Below the pieces are notes generated by a model, which was given only the letters and a program-made list of their open reading frames with translations, was not told the origin of the DNA and did not search any database. This document shows positions 25,906 to 34,434 of a stretch of DNA of 40,252 nt, piece after piece. Position 1 is the stretch's first letter. The number at the start of each line of letters is the position of its first letter. The position numbers and the translations under genes are program-made. Origin of the DNA: an uncultured Clostridia bacterium (GTDB lineage: Bacteria > Bacillota > Clostridia > TANB77 > CAG-508); NCBI GenBank assembly GCA_944391785.1, contig CALXUX010000053.1, positions 1 to 40,252 of the forward strand, written 5' to 3'.

Positions 25906-26022
25906 TTTTTACTCCTTTTTTTGTTTTTTATTATACTTTTTTAGTTATTATTTACTTTTTTAGCATATCATTTTAAATATAAATATTCTACACCTATATA
26001 AATTATAATTCAATAAATCTGA

Positions 26023-26095
26023 CCACTGGCTCAGGGTAATTTCATAAAATATTACAAAATTGTAATATTTTATGAAATTACCCTGCCACTGGCTC
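26023..26095. repeat. 25-bp perfect hairpin flanked by 10-bp direct repeats
   Basis: AGGGTAATTTCATAAAATAT-TACAA (26033-26057) is followed after AA by its exact complement (26060-26084). CCACTGGCTC occurs immediately on both sides (26023-26032 and 26086-26095). It lies between the glycosylase gene end and the GltD-like gene start. Confidence 0.9.
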
Positions 26096-26111
26096 CAATT
26101 AAATAATTTTT

Positions 26112-26678
26112 TTAAGCTAAACTATTATTTTCTGCAATTCTATCCATTACTAATTTCAAATCTTTTATAAAATCAATCTTTTTTGTTTCATCTCGAAGCA
26201 ATGCTGCTGGATGCCAAGTTGGCATATAGTAGATTCCTTTTTTTTCAACCCATTTACCTCTTGATTCTGTTATTCCATATTCTTTGCCTAATATATTTTT
26301 TAAAGCAACACTTCCAAGTAAGACTATAATTTTAGGTTTAACTAAAATTACCTGGTTACGTAAATAGTCCAAACATGCAAATGCTTCATCATCTTCTGGA
26401 TTTCTATTTGCTGGTGGTCTACATTTTACAATATTTGCTATATATACATCTTCTCTTTTCAAGCCAATTGCTTCAAATGCCATATTCATAAGCTTTCCTG
26501 CTCTACCTACAAAAGGTTCTCCTAACCTATCTTCATCCGCTCCTGGTCCCTCTCCTATAAACATAATTTGAGCATTTTTATTTCCTACTCCAAATACTAT
26601 ATTTTGTCTGGTTTTGCATAATTTACATTTTTGACAATTTAGAATTGATTTTTCTAATTCTTCCCAAGTTTTACACAT
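26112..26678 (-). CDS. Uracil-DNA glycosylase, iron-sulfur family 4-type
   Basis: A 188-residue enzyme that removes uracil from DNA. The N-terminal cysteines CQKCKLCKTR and later Cys residues (KCRPP, FACLDYL) fit the four-cysteine [4Fe-4S] site of thermophile-type UDGs. The uracil-binding loop is GEGPGADEDRLGEPFVGRAG (about 43-62), and motif 2 is YMPTWHPAALLRDE. Length and motifs are normal. This class is a common, often phage-SPO1-polymerase-like UDG in Clostridia. The ATG has AAAGGATG upstream. It follows the laccase-domain gene with a 25-bp gap and is probably cotranscribed with it; with the OGG-type glycosylase and AddB it makes a repair-rich stretch. Confidence 0.92.
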   Translation of the reverse strand: MCKTWEELEKSILNCQKCKLCKTRQNIVFGVGNKNAQIMFIGEGPGADEDRLGEPFVGRAGKLMNMAFEAIGLKREDVYIANIVKCRPPANRNPEDDEAFACLDYLRNQVILVKPKIIVLLGSVALKNILGKEYGITESRGKWVEKKGIYYMPTWHPAALLRDETKKIDFIKDLKLVMDRIAENNSLA

Positions 26679-26703
26679 TTTTACAACATCCTTTTACTTT
26701 ATA

Positions 26704-27549
26704 TTATACTAAACTTATTAAAGCTGAATTTAAAGCAAACTTTTCCTTTTCTACCCTATAAGAATGAATCAAATCATGATTACAAACACTACACATATTA
26801 CTATCTAATATATTTTCTGGTTTAAGTCCTAGATTTAGCAATAAAATTTTGTTAATCATTACTGTGTCTATATTCCATTTTTCATTAGGAATTTTTTCCT
26901 CTATACAAAATTTAAACTCTTCCTGGTCAAACTCATTTTGAAATAAATCTTTAACATCTTTTTTTACTTCAAAATGACATTTTCTAATACTCGGAGCTAT
27001 TGCACATATTATATTTGAAGGCTTGCAGTCAAAATCAGTCATCATTTTTTTTACAGTAACTTCTGCAATTTTCTGCAAAGTTCCCCTCCAGCCTGAATGC
27101 ACATTTGCTATAACATTTTTTACTGGATCATAAAAAAGCATTAATATACAATCTGCATTTGTAGTTGCTAAAACAATTTTATTCTTATTAGTAATTAGTC
27201 CATCTGTATTATTATACTCTGGCAAATTAATATCTGGCTCAGATTTCAATATTTTACTTTCTACAATTTTAACACAATTTGTATGCTTTTGGTTTGGTTT
27301 AACAATATTTATATAATCACAACCAATAGCATTACACATTTTTTTATAAGACTCTATAGATTTTCTATATTTATTAACAAGCTTTTCATTATCATTCCCA
27401 TATGATGTTCTAAAGTCTAAATCAGTTCCTAATGAATATCCATGAACTATATTCTCATATTTTAATAATTTTTTAAACTGTAAATATTTTACGCCATTAG
27501 TTTTATTAATTATTATATTAGCATTGTCATTTGATTTTTCAGGATTCAT
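26704..27549 (-). CDS. pgeF: Multicopper polyphenol oxidase/laccase domain protein (YfiH/PgeF family)
   Basis: A 281-residue protein of the YfiH family. The zinc-site motifs are present: ATTNADCILMLFYDP with the Cys, NVIANVHSGWRGTLQKIAEV with the His, and a C-terminal CSVCNHDLIHSYRVEK. Members were first called laccases. They are now known as purine nucleoside phosphorylase/adenosine deaminase-like enzymes and as PgeF, which edits misincorporated Ser in peptidoglycan precursors; which applies here cannot be told. The start has AGGAGA 9 nt upstream. It is probably the first gene of a pair with the uracil-DNA glycosylase. Upstream are three copies of the REP-like palindrome. Confidence 0.87.
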   Translation of the reverse strand: MNPEKSNDNANIIINKTNGVKYLQFKKLLKYENIVHGYSLGTDLDFRTSYGNDNEKLVNKYRKSIESYKKMCNAIGCDYINIVKPNQKHTNCVKIVESKILKSEPDINLPEYNNTDGLITNKNKIVLATTNADCILMLFYDPVKNVIANVHSGWRGTLQKIAEVTVKKMMTDFDCKPSNIICAIAPSIRKCHFEVKKDVKDLFQNEFDQEEFKFCIEEKIPNEKWNIDTVMINKILLLNLGLKPENILDSNMCSVCNHDLIHSYRVEKEKFALNSALISLV

Positions 27550-27579
27550 AACTAAAATCTCCTAACTTCTTAAACATTT

Positions 27580-27608
27580 TGAACTTTGGGGACGTTCCTT
27601 AAAGTTCA
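27580..27608. repeat. REP-like palindrome, copy C
   Basis: A 29-bp palindrome, in inverse orientation to copies D and E (TGAACTTTGGGGACGTTCC then TTAAAGTTCA). It is the first of three in a row, starting 31 bp upstream of the laccase-domain gene. Confidence 0.82.
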
Positions 27609-27634
27609 CAAAAAATCTAAAAATTTTTTCCATA

Positions 27635-27663
27635 TGAACTTCAAGGAACGTCCCCAAAGTTCA
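27635..27663. repeat. REP-like palindrome, copy D
   Basis: A 29-bp copy (TGAACTTCAAGGAACGTCCC then CAAAGTTCA) following copy C after 26 bp of A/T-rich spacer. Confidence 0.82.
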
Positions 27664-27687
27664 CAATCAATTTAAAAATTCTCTCCA

Positions 27688-27715
27688 TGAACTTTAAGGA
27701 ACGTCCCTAAAGTTC
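27688..27715. repeat. REP-like palindrome, copy E, contributing the addB stop
   Basis: A 28-bp copy (TGAACTTTAAGGAACGTCCC then TAAAGTTCA). On the minus strand it encodes the last codons of addB and its TAG stop (27709-27707). Confidence 0.85.
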
Positions 27716-30700
27716 ACAACTTTTTTTCATATCTAAAATTACTTGATCTTTAGTCTTTTTTTCTATGTATCTATATTTATTACCTTTAAGTCTTGTGTCA
27801 AATCCGCATATGCTTTTGTATGAACAGTATTCACATGGCTTTTTGCCATTGCTTATTATTGGGTTTATGTCTATTTTTCCTTTTAGTATTTCTTTTCCTA
27901 TTTCTTTTATTGTTTTTGTTATGTAGTTTTGGAGAATTTTAAATTCTTCGCTTTCTATTCCGTTTGTTTTTTGGTTGTTTATTGTGTCAGTTTTTGTGAT
28001 TGCTGCTGGTATTATTTTTGATACTTCCCCTTGTTTTAAGTTTGTGTCTTGCATTTTTATTACTTTTACGTCTGCTAGGATTAGGCCTTTCATTTTGAAG
28101 TTTGCTCTTATTTTTTCTTCTATTTCTTCTTCTGTTATTTTTTTGTCTGCTTTTACTATTTGTTCTATTAATGAAAAATATAATACTCCTGCAGGTAAGA
28201 GATCTTCTTCTTTGCAGACTGCGTCTAGGTATGTTAATAGTTGTATTTGTATTCCTGCATATACTTCGTTTAGGTCAATATTTTTTGCTGAAGATTTGTA
28301 ATCTATTATTCTTAAGTATTTTCCTTCTTCTGATTTTGCTGTGTCTATTCTGTCTATTTTTCCTATAATTTCTATTTTTTTGCCGTTTTCTAGGTTCATT
28401 ATTATTGGTTTGTATTTTCCTTTTTCACTGAATTCTATTTCTGTTCCTTCTATGTTAAATTCACTGTATACTAAGCTTTCGATTATGTATTTTAATGCTT
28501 TTGAAAGAATTCTTTGTAACCTTTTTACTAGTACTTTGTATTTTGCTGTTTCTTTAAAACTATAGTTTCTACCATTTTCTAAATTTTCATTTACTAATTT
28601 TTTTACGATTTCTATTATTTTTTGATCTTCATTTATTAAGTCTTGAAGCTTTATGTTTTCTTCTTTTATTGTTTTAAAAAATTGGTCTATTATTTCATGC
28701 ATAAATGAGCCTGTATCAAAATTTTGTACTTTTAGTTCTTCTTTTTCTTTTAGTTTTAAGCCATATTGTAAATAATAACTAAATGGACAGTTCATAAATT
28801 TTTCGAGTTTTGAAATACTTGTTTTTAATGTGTTTCCATATAGTTTGTCTATTATTTCTTTTGATATTTCTTTTGGCATGTTTGTATAGTTTAGTGTTTT
28901 TAGATCTGTTTTTAGTTTGTTTTCCCAATATTTATTGTTTTGAAAATATAGGTAAACTTGCTTCCATTCTTTTTCCATTTCTTCTATGTTTGAGTTTTCT
29001 GAAATTTTTGCAAGTATTTGTTCATATGTTGGTTTTAAGTTTGTGATTTCATATTTTGGTCTTATACAATCACTTTCTTCTTGAAGATTAGGGAATAGTT
29101 TTTTTATTCTGTTTATTAGTACTGATGGTCTTAAGGCTTTTCCACTAGTGTCTTGAGCACTATATGATAGATATAACTCTTTTTCTGAGGTTGTAAATGC
29201 TTTGTATATGTTAAAATTTTCTTCATATAGGTTTTCTAGTCTTCCGTTTGCAAGTTCTATTCCTTGAGTTTTTAATTTGTTTCTTTCTTCGTCTCCGAAA
29301 AAGCCTTCGTCATTATTTACACTTGGGAATACTCCATCATTTATTCCTATTATAAAAATAACATCTACTTTATGACTTCTTGACCTTTCTACATCTCCTA
29401 CTATGACTTCGTCTTGTGTTGATGGGATTTTTGCAAGTAAGCTATTTTTTAAGCCTATTTTTAGTAATTGGTAAAACCCATTTATATCTATTGTTTGATT
29501 TTTAAAGAATTCTACGATTTCATCTAAGTTTTCAATTAATATAGTATGTGCTTCTTTGTATTCGTTTGCTAAATCTATATGACCTGTTTCTTGAAGTTTA
29601 TTTATTTTTATTTGCAATTTTTCTTTAAAATTATTAGCTGTTAAAAATTCATATAATTTAAGTGCTATATTTTGTGCTGTTTTTTCTTTTTGCATTTCGA
29701 TTTTTAGTGTTATTAGTGGATCTATTATTTTTTTTCGTAAAGAGTTTAAATATTCTATTTGGTTTTTCTTTGTTTCGTCATTTAATTCATATTTAAAGTC
29801 TTTTTTCCATTTGTTTTGTTTTATTCCCCATTTTATACAATAGTTTTCAAGTTTATATATATCGTCTTCTTCTATGTCTTGAAATCCTAGTTTTAGATAA
29901 TTGAAAACACTTTCTCTTGTGAAGTTTTGTACTAGTATTTCAAAAATAGATAAAATGTATTGAATTATTATGTTTTGACTTAAGAGTCTTTTTTCGTCTA
30001 TGAAAACTGGTATATCGTATTTTGCAAAGATTGCTCTGATTAGGTTTGAATATGTATCTATGTTTTTGGTTATTACTGATATATCTCTATATCTTAATTT
30101 TTTTTCACGAACGAGATATGTTATTTTTCTTGCTACATTTTCTATTTCTGTGTACCCGTTTTTTGCTAAGAATAAGTGGATATTTTCCACATTTTTTGCA
30201 TATTTTGTGGATTTTTTTGCATATAAATTTTCTTCTAGGTGTTTTAGTTCTGGTTTTTTAAATCTATAAGAGTTATTTAAAAATATTGGCTTTTCTATTT
30301 TTAAGTTTTCTCTTTCTAAAAGTTCTTTTATATTAGATGCTGTTATTTTGTTTGAGTAAAATATGTCTGCATCTTTAGAATTTGTAATTTTTAATTCGTC
30401 TGCACATATTGTCATTGTAACTTGTTTTGCTACTTTTACAAGCCCCTTTATTACCATGTATTCTTGATAGGTAAATCCTGAAAATTCGTCTATGTATATG
30501 AGGCTATTTTTTAGCCATTCTAGTTTATCTATGTTTTGACTTAATATATCTATTTTGTCTATTTCTTCAATGTAGTTTGATTGCAAAAGCTTTTCAAATT
30601 CTGTGTATAATAGTTCTGTATCTTTTAGTTTTGTTTGTAAATATTTATCGCTGGTTTTGCTAATTGCTTTTTGTAACTTTTCTATACTTATTCCGTGTTT

Positions 30701-31072
30701 TTTAAATTCTGTTAAAATTTGAACTCCTAAATCTATATTTTCGTCCGTTTTTCCTAAGAATTTAAAGTCTTTTTTCCATTTGTTTAATACAACATATACA
30801 AGCATTGCTTTTCCTCGTTTTGATAGTGTTAGCTTGCTTTTTCCTAACTGTTCATATAATCTGTCTGCCATTCTACTTATTGTTATTACTTCTGCATTTA
30901 TTACACTTTTTTGTTTTATTGAGTTCATTAGTTTTCTTTCTTGAGTGAATGAAAATTGCTCTGGAGTAATTATGTAGATGTTTTCTTCTGATTCTAGTTT
31001 TTTTGATATTTCGTCAAAACAAAATTTACTTTTTCCGCTACCTGATCTTCCATATATTAGTCTTAGTCCCAT
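27707..31072 (-). CDS. addB: ATP-dependent helicase/deoxyribonuclease subunit B
   Basis: An 1121-residue AddB, the partner of AddA in double-strand-break end processing. Walker A is at 8-15 (GRSGSGKS). The C-terminal nuclease domain has GKIDRIDTAKSEEGKYLRII then DYKSS, carrying the catalytic Asp and Lys. The four-cysteine iron-sulfur staple is formed by Cys in FMNCPFSYYLQYGL and by CEYCSYKSIC near the end. All features of the Firmicutes AddB are present, and the length fits. AGGAG precedes the ATG. AddA, usually next door, is not in the window: the upstream gene is the 8-oxoguanine glycosylase and downstream are the repeats. The last three residues and TAG come from a REP-like repeat. Confidence 0.95.
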   Translation of the reverse strand: MGLRLIYGRSGSGKSKFCFDEISKKLESEENIYIITPEQFSFTQERKLMNSIKQKSVINAEVITISRMADRLYEQLGKSKLTLSKRGKAMLVYVVLNKWKKDFKFLGKTDENIDLGVQILTEFKKHGISIEKLQKAISKTSDKYLQTKLKDTELLYTEFEKLLQSNYIEEIDKIDILSQNIDKLEWLKNSLIYIDEFSGFTYQEYMVIKGLVKVAKQVTMTICADELKITNSKDADIFYSNKITASNIKELLERENLKIEKPIFLNNSYRFKKPELKHLEENLYAKKSTKYAKNVENIHLFLAKNGYTEIENVARKITYLVREKKLRYRDISVITKNIDTYSNLIRAIFAKYDIPVFIDEKRLLSQNIIIQYILSIFEILVQNFTRESVFNYLKLGFQDIEEDDIYKLENYCIKWGIKQNKWKKDFKYELNDETKKNQIEYLNSLRKKIIDPLITLKIEMQKEKTAQNIALKLYEFLTANNFKEKLQIKINKLQETGHIDLANEYKEAHTILIENLDEIVEFFKNQTIDINGFYQLLKIGLKNSLLAKIPSTQDEVIVGDVERSRSHKVDVIFIIGINDGVFPSVNNDEGFFGDEERNKLKTQGIELANGRLENLYEENFNIYKAFTTSEKELYLSYSAQDTSGKALRPSVLINRIKKLFPNLQEESDCIRPKYEITNLKPTYEQILAKISENSNIEEMEKEWKQVYLYFQNNKYWENKLKTDLKTLNYTNMPKEISKEIIDKLYGNTLKTSISKLEKFMNCPFSYYLQYGLKLKEKEELKVQNFDTGSFMHEIIDQFFKTIKEENIKLQDLINEDQKIIEIVKKLVNENLENGRNYSFKETAKYKVLVKRLQRILSKALKYIIESLVYSEFNIEGTEIEFSEKGKYKPIIMNLENGKKIEIIGKIDRIDTAKSEEGKYLRIIDYKSSAKNIDLNEVYAGIQIQLLTYLDAVCKEEDLLPAGVLYFSLIEQIVKADKKITEEEIEEKIRANFKMKGLILADVKVIKMQDTNLKQGEVSKIIPAAITKTDTINNQKTNGIESEEFKILQNYITKTIKEIGKEILKGKIDINPIISNGKKPCEYCSYKSICGFDTRLKGNKYRYIEKKTKDQVILDMKKSCEL

Positions 31073-31115
31073 ATATTACTCCTTTCTAAAATTTTTTAAT
31101 AATATTTTATTTACT

Positions 31116-32015
31116 TTAAGCAATATTTCCGTTTTCTCTTCTCCAATAAAATAGATATTGCTGTGCTAAACCTGCTAAAGATCCAAATTTATCTATTGCA
31201 AGCTTTTCAATTTTTTTCTTGCTTACTTTTTCTTCATTTTCTTCTTTTATATATAATTCATTCATTACTCTTCTGACCCATACATCTATTGGGAATACTT
31301 CAAAACGTTTTAGTTCTGAAAATAGTAAAATACAGTCAGCAACTTTTGGTCCTACTCCTGATAAAGTTAGTAGTTTATTCCTTACTTCAAGTGTGTTTGG
31401 GTTAGTTTTTAGTTCGTTTAAGTTTACTTTGTTTTCTAGTATCATTTTTGTTGTTTCATATAGCCTAATATCTCTAAAGCCTAACCCTAAGTTTCTGTAT
31501 TCTTCTACTGTTACATCTTTTAATTGATCTGGTGTTGGAAATGTATAATATTCTTTTCCTTCAAATATTATTTTTTCTCCATATGCTTTTGATAGTCTTT
31601 CTATTATTCCTTTTATTCGTGGGATATTGTTGTTTGCTGAAATTATGAATGAGATTATTGTTTCCCATAGGTCTTGGTTTAATATTCTTATTCCTTTTCC
31701 GTATTTTGTGCTTTTTCTTAAGTTTTCGTCTATATTTGATAATTGATTTTTTATTTTTGTATAGTCTCGCTCTAGGTCAAAATATCTTTTTATTTCTTGC
31801 TCGTAATTTTGTGTTTCGAATATGCCTTTGAATAGTATATTGTTTGTGGAATCTTGGTTTTTACTTATTATAGAAACATTTACTACATTTTTTGACCATA
31901 TTCCAGTGTAGCTTCCGTCAGGTTCTTTATTCCATCTAAAACATTGTCCACAGTCGAATATGTCTTTTAGTTCGAATGAGTCTTGATTTTTTATTATATA
32001 TCCTTTTATTTGCAT
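31116..32015 (-). CDS. 8-oxoguanine DNA glycosylase (OGG1-like HhH-GPD)
   Basis: A helix-hairpin-helix GPD glycosylase/lyase that excises oxidised guanine. The N-terminal OGG fold (FDCGQCFRWNKEPDGSYTGI) is followed by the HhH motif LLTLSGVGPKVADCILLFSE with the catalytic Lys, and the Asp in FPIDVWVRRVMNELY; the end reads QQYLFYWRRENGNIA. This is the clostridial OGG1 type. The longest frame starts at 32033, but that ATG has no ribosome site. The ATG at 32015 (MQIKGYII) has AAAGGAAC at a good distance, giving 299 residues; I use it. It lies 43 bp upstream of addB and is probably cotranscribed. Confidence 0.92.
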   Translation of the reverse strand: MQIKGYIIKNQDSFELKDIFDCGQCFRWNKEPDGSYTGIWSKNVVNVSIISKNQDSTNNILFKGIFETQNYEQEIKRYFDLERDYTKIKNQLSNIDENLRKSTKYGKGIRILNQDLWETIISFIISANNNIPRIKGIIERLSKAYGEKIIFEGKEYYTFPTPDQLKDVTVEEYRNLGLGFRDIRLYETTKMILENKVNLNELKTNPNTLEVRNKLLTLSGVGPKVADCILLFSELKRFEVFPIDVWVRRVMNELYIKEENEEKVSKKKIEKLAIDKFGSLAGLAQQYLFYWRRENGNIA

Positions 32016-32375
32016 GTATTTTGTTCCTTTCATTTAGGGAATATTTGTTTTTGATTTTCTGTTTAGGGTTGTATATATTTTATCATATAAACTGCTTTGG
32101 TGTCTAGGATATTTTTTGGTAATTGTTATTTTTAAATTGGGTATTTTTATTTTTTGCAAACTTTGGAAAGATTTAGTTTAAATAGGATTTGTGAATAACT
32201 TTTTCTTTTTTGATATCCGATTTTAATAATTTAATATATGAAAAGGAAATGATAAAAGGTTGTCCTAAATACCAGAAGGAACAAAGAAAAAATGACAATT
32301 AAAAGATGCATAAATCAAGTAAAATGGTTTATACATCTTTTTTATTACTATTTTTTTAACAATTAATAATACATT
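32016..32375. other. Intergenic region with terminator and repeat-like sequence
   Basis: It holds a hairpin terminator (32301-32346), and at 32263-32285 sequence similar to the flank of the inverted repeat near 15770. No gene is seen. Confidence 0.55.
32301..32346 (-). terminator. Hairpin terminator downstream of the LRR gene
   Basis: AAAAGATGCATAAA (32301-32314) pairs, with one mismatch, with TTTATACATCTTTT (32328-32341). It lies 30 bp after the stop of the leftward LRR gene; the T tract is present on both strands. Confidence 0.72.
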
Positions 32376-34013
32376 TTATATTTCTTCATCTGTTATTATA
32401 TAATCATCATTACCAAAAAGAATTGCAATATCCTCTATGAGTTTTTTATAATTATTTAATATTGTATGTCCTTCACTATAAGGAACTTTTACTCTCTGCA
32501 CACTTTTTACCATAATAGATCCAGTATATAAATGCATAGAATCAGTTGTCCCTTTAAATTCCAAAGTGTTTAAATTTCCTGTATCAATTGCAAACATTCC
32601 AAATTCTTTTAATGTTGATGGAATTATAAGTTGATCTGTATCTCCTAATTCAATTGAGCTATTTCCTACTTTTTGTAACCCTTCTGGGAGCTGTATTCCT
32701 GTTAATCCAACATTATAAAATGCATATGTTCCTATTTCTTTTACACCCTCAGTAACAACTACATTTCCTGCATTTTTTCCAGCATATGAACTTATTATAC
32801 TTTTATCCTCTCCATTAACATTTCTTCCATAAATTATTTTTTCTACTTTATTACTAGTAAAAGCTCCCCCGCCTAAACTAATTACTGTACTTGGAATATT
32901 GATTTCTGTTAACTCATTATCAAAGAAAGCTGTTTTCCCTATAGTAGTTAAATTATTTCCATATTCTATTTTTGTTAATTTATTTTTCTGAAATGCACTT
33001 CCACCTATTTCAACTACACTATTTGGAATAATCAATTTTTCTATTTGATTTCCAGAAAATGCATATGATGAAATTGTTTTTAAGCCATCATGTAGCTTTA
33101 AATTTTTTATACTATTATTATTAAAAGCATTTGAGCCTATAGTAATAATTGAGTCTGGAATTTCCAAATCTGTAAGTTGATTTTGAAAAAACGCAAATTC
33201 TCCTACTGTTGTCAATTTATCATTAAACTCTATATCTTTTATCTTGTTGTTTCTAAAAACACCTTTTGAAAGTTCTAATAAATTTGGAGGTAATTTTATA
33301 TATTCTAATTCATTATATGAGAATGCCTTCTCTCCAATTTGTGTTACTGAATCAGGTATATATACGCTTTTTAATTTTACATTTTTTGTTATAGTTCCAC
33401 CATACCCTAAAAATGTACTACTAGATTCACCTCCACCTACTGATGCTGAACCACCTGGAAGCTTTTTATCCATCCATATTACTGTAACGGCTTTTCCATC
33501 TATTGTATCTGGTATTCTTAAACTGGTTTCTGTTCCTAAATATTCAATTATTCTTATTGTTCCATCTTCTAATGTTGTCCATCTGAAATCACTTTCTGGT
33601 GCTGCCTCTTTATATTCCGCATCTATATATCCTTGTCCTTTTTCCACAACCTCTATAGTATTATCTTCTTTTACCATAATCTCATATTTTCCATCTTCTG
33701 TTGTTATCAGGTTTCCACTTGCTGTTCCTCCCATTTCATTTACTATTGCATTTATTATATCTTCTCTTGTCGTTTTTATTCCTGCTACTAAATCTTGAGT
33801 TAATACTCCTTGTTTTGCTATCTCTGCTTTTTCTCGTATTCCTTCTATTTCTGTTTGTTTACTTGCCTCTTTTGCTTTCGTTAATATTCCATTTTCTCCT
33901 GTTAATGTTGCAATTGTTATTCCGGCTAAAATTAACAATACAATAACTGTTATTATTAATACTATTAGTGTAATTGCTTTTTCATTTGTTTTTTGTTTTA
34001 CTTTTCTTGACAT
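32376..34013 (-). CDS. Pilin-leader protein with BspA-type leucine-rich repeats
   Basis: A 545-residue surface protein. Residues 12-44 are a prepilin-like leader (KAITLIVLIITVIVLLILAG then ITIATLTGENGIL), lacking the Glu5 of true pilins. A helical region (45-100, KEASKQTEIEGIREKAEIAK) follows, then at least ten 23-residue LRR_5 repeats from about 190 (I.IPDSVTQIGEKAFSYNELE; IPNSVVEIGGSAFQKNKL). BspA-type repeats in gut and oral bacteria usually bind host or bacterial surfaces. The same leader occurs in the truncated gene at 1-733, so at least two proteins share this export or anchoring signal. No pilin peptidase or assembly ATPase is in the window. GGAGGAAAAAA precedes the ATG. Confidence 0.88.
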   Translation of the reverse strand: MSRKVKQKTNEKAITLIVLIITVIVLLILAGITIATLTGENGILTKAKEASKQTEIEGIREKAEIAKQGVLTQDLVAGIKTTREDIINAIVNEMGGTASGNLITTEDGKYEIMVKEDNTIEVVEKGQGYIDAEYKEAAPESDFRWTTLEDGTIRIIEYLGTETSLRIPDTIDGKAVTVIWMDKKLPGGSASVGGGESSSTFLGYGGTITKNVKLKSVYIPDSVTQIGEKAFSYNELEYIKLPPNLLELSKGVFRNNKIKDIEFNDKLTTVGEFAFFQNQLTDLEIPDSIITIGSNAFNNNSIKNLKLHDGLKTISSYAFSGNQIEKLIIPNSVVEIGGSAFQKNKLTKIEYGNNLTTIGKTAFFDNELTEINIPSTVISLGGGAFTSNKVEKIIYGRNVNGEDKSIISSYAGKNAGNVVVTEGVKEIGTYAFYNVGLTGIQLPEGLQKVGNSSIELGDTDQLIIPSTLKEFGMFAIDTGNLNTLEFKGTTDSMHLYTGSIMVKSVQRVKVPYSEGHTILNNYKKLIEDIAILFGNDDYIITDEEI

Positions 34014-34434
34014 TTGTTTTTTCCTCCATATATATTTTTTAATTTCCTAACTAACTTATCATATTTCTTACTTTTTGTCTATTAGTTTTTGTCATTTAAA
34101 ATGATATTAAGTTTTTATAATTAAGTATAAAAATTAATTAATAAGATTAAACTTGATAAAATGTTGATGTATCAATAATTTAGATATATTTGATTACTTA
34201 TTTTTATAGTATTTTTTTATAACAATTTATTTATCTTTATTGACTTTTTTTCTTGCTAATGCTATATTAATTTTAGTTTTTCTAATTAATTAATTTTTAT
34301 ACTTAATTATTTTAATTTCAATTTTCTACACATCAATAAAATTTAATATAAAAAACTTCATTTTAATATTCACTTATTATTACAATATATATAACTATGA
34401 AAAAGTAATATATAACTTAAAACTAAAATTACAA
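34014..34434. other. 421-bp AT-rich region with a MITE-like inverted-repeat pair
   Basis: No gene is seen. It holds two 30-bp inverted repeats (34117-34146, 34281-34310) and otherwise plain AT-rich sequence. Confidence 0.6.
34117..34310. repeat. Pair of 30-bp inverted repeats, MITE-like
   Basis: ATAATTAAGTATAAAAATTA plus ATTAATAAGA at 34117-34146 is the complement of 34281-34310 at 29 of 30 positions. The ends enclose 134 bp with no coding sequence. The ACTTAATTAT core also occurs at 929-938, near the other pilin-leader gene. Confidence 0.8.

Noticed and set aside
27580..27715. CRISPR-like array of three repeats with about 25-bp spacers
   Set aside because: Repeats are inverted relative to one another and occur singly elsewhere, spacers resemble each other, and no cas gene is near.
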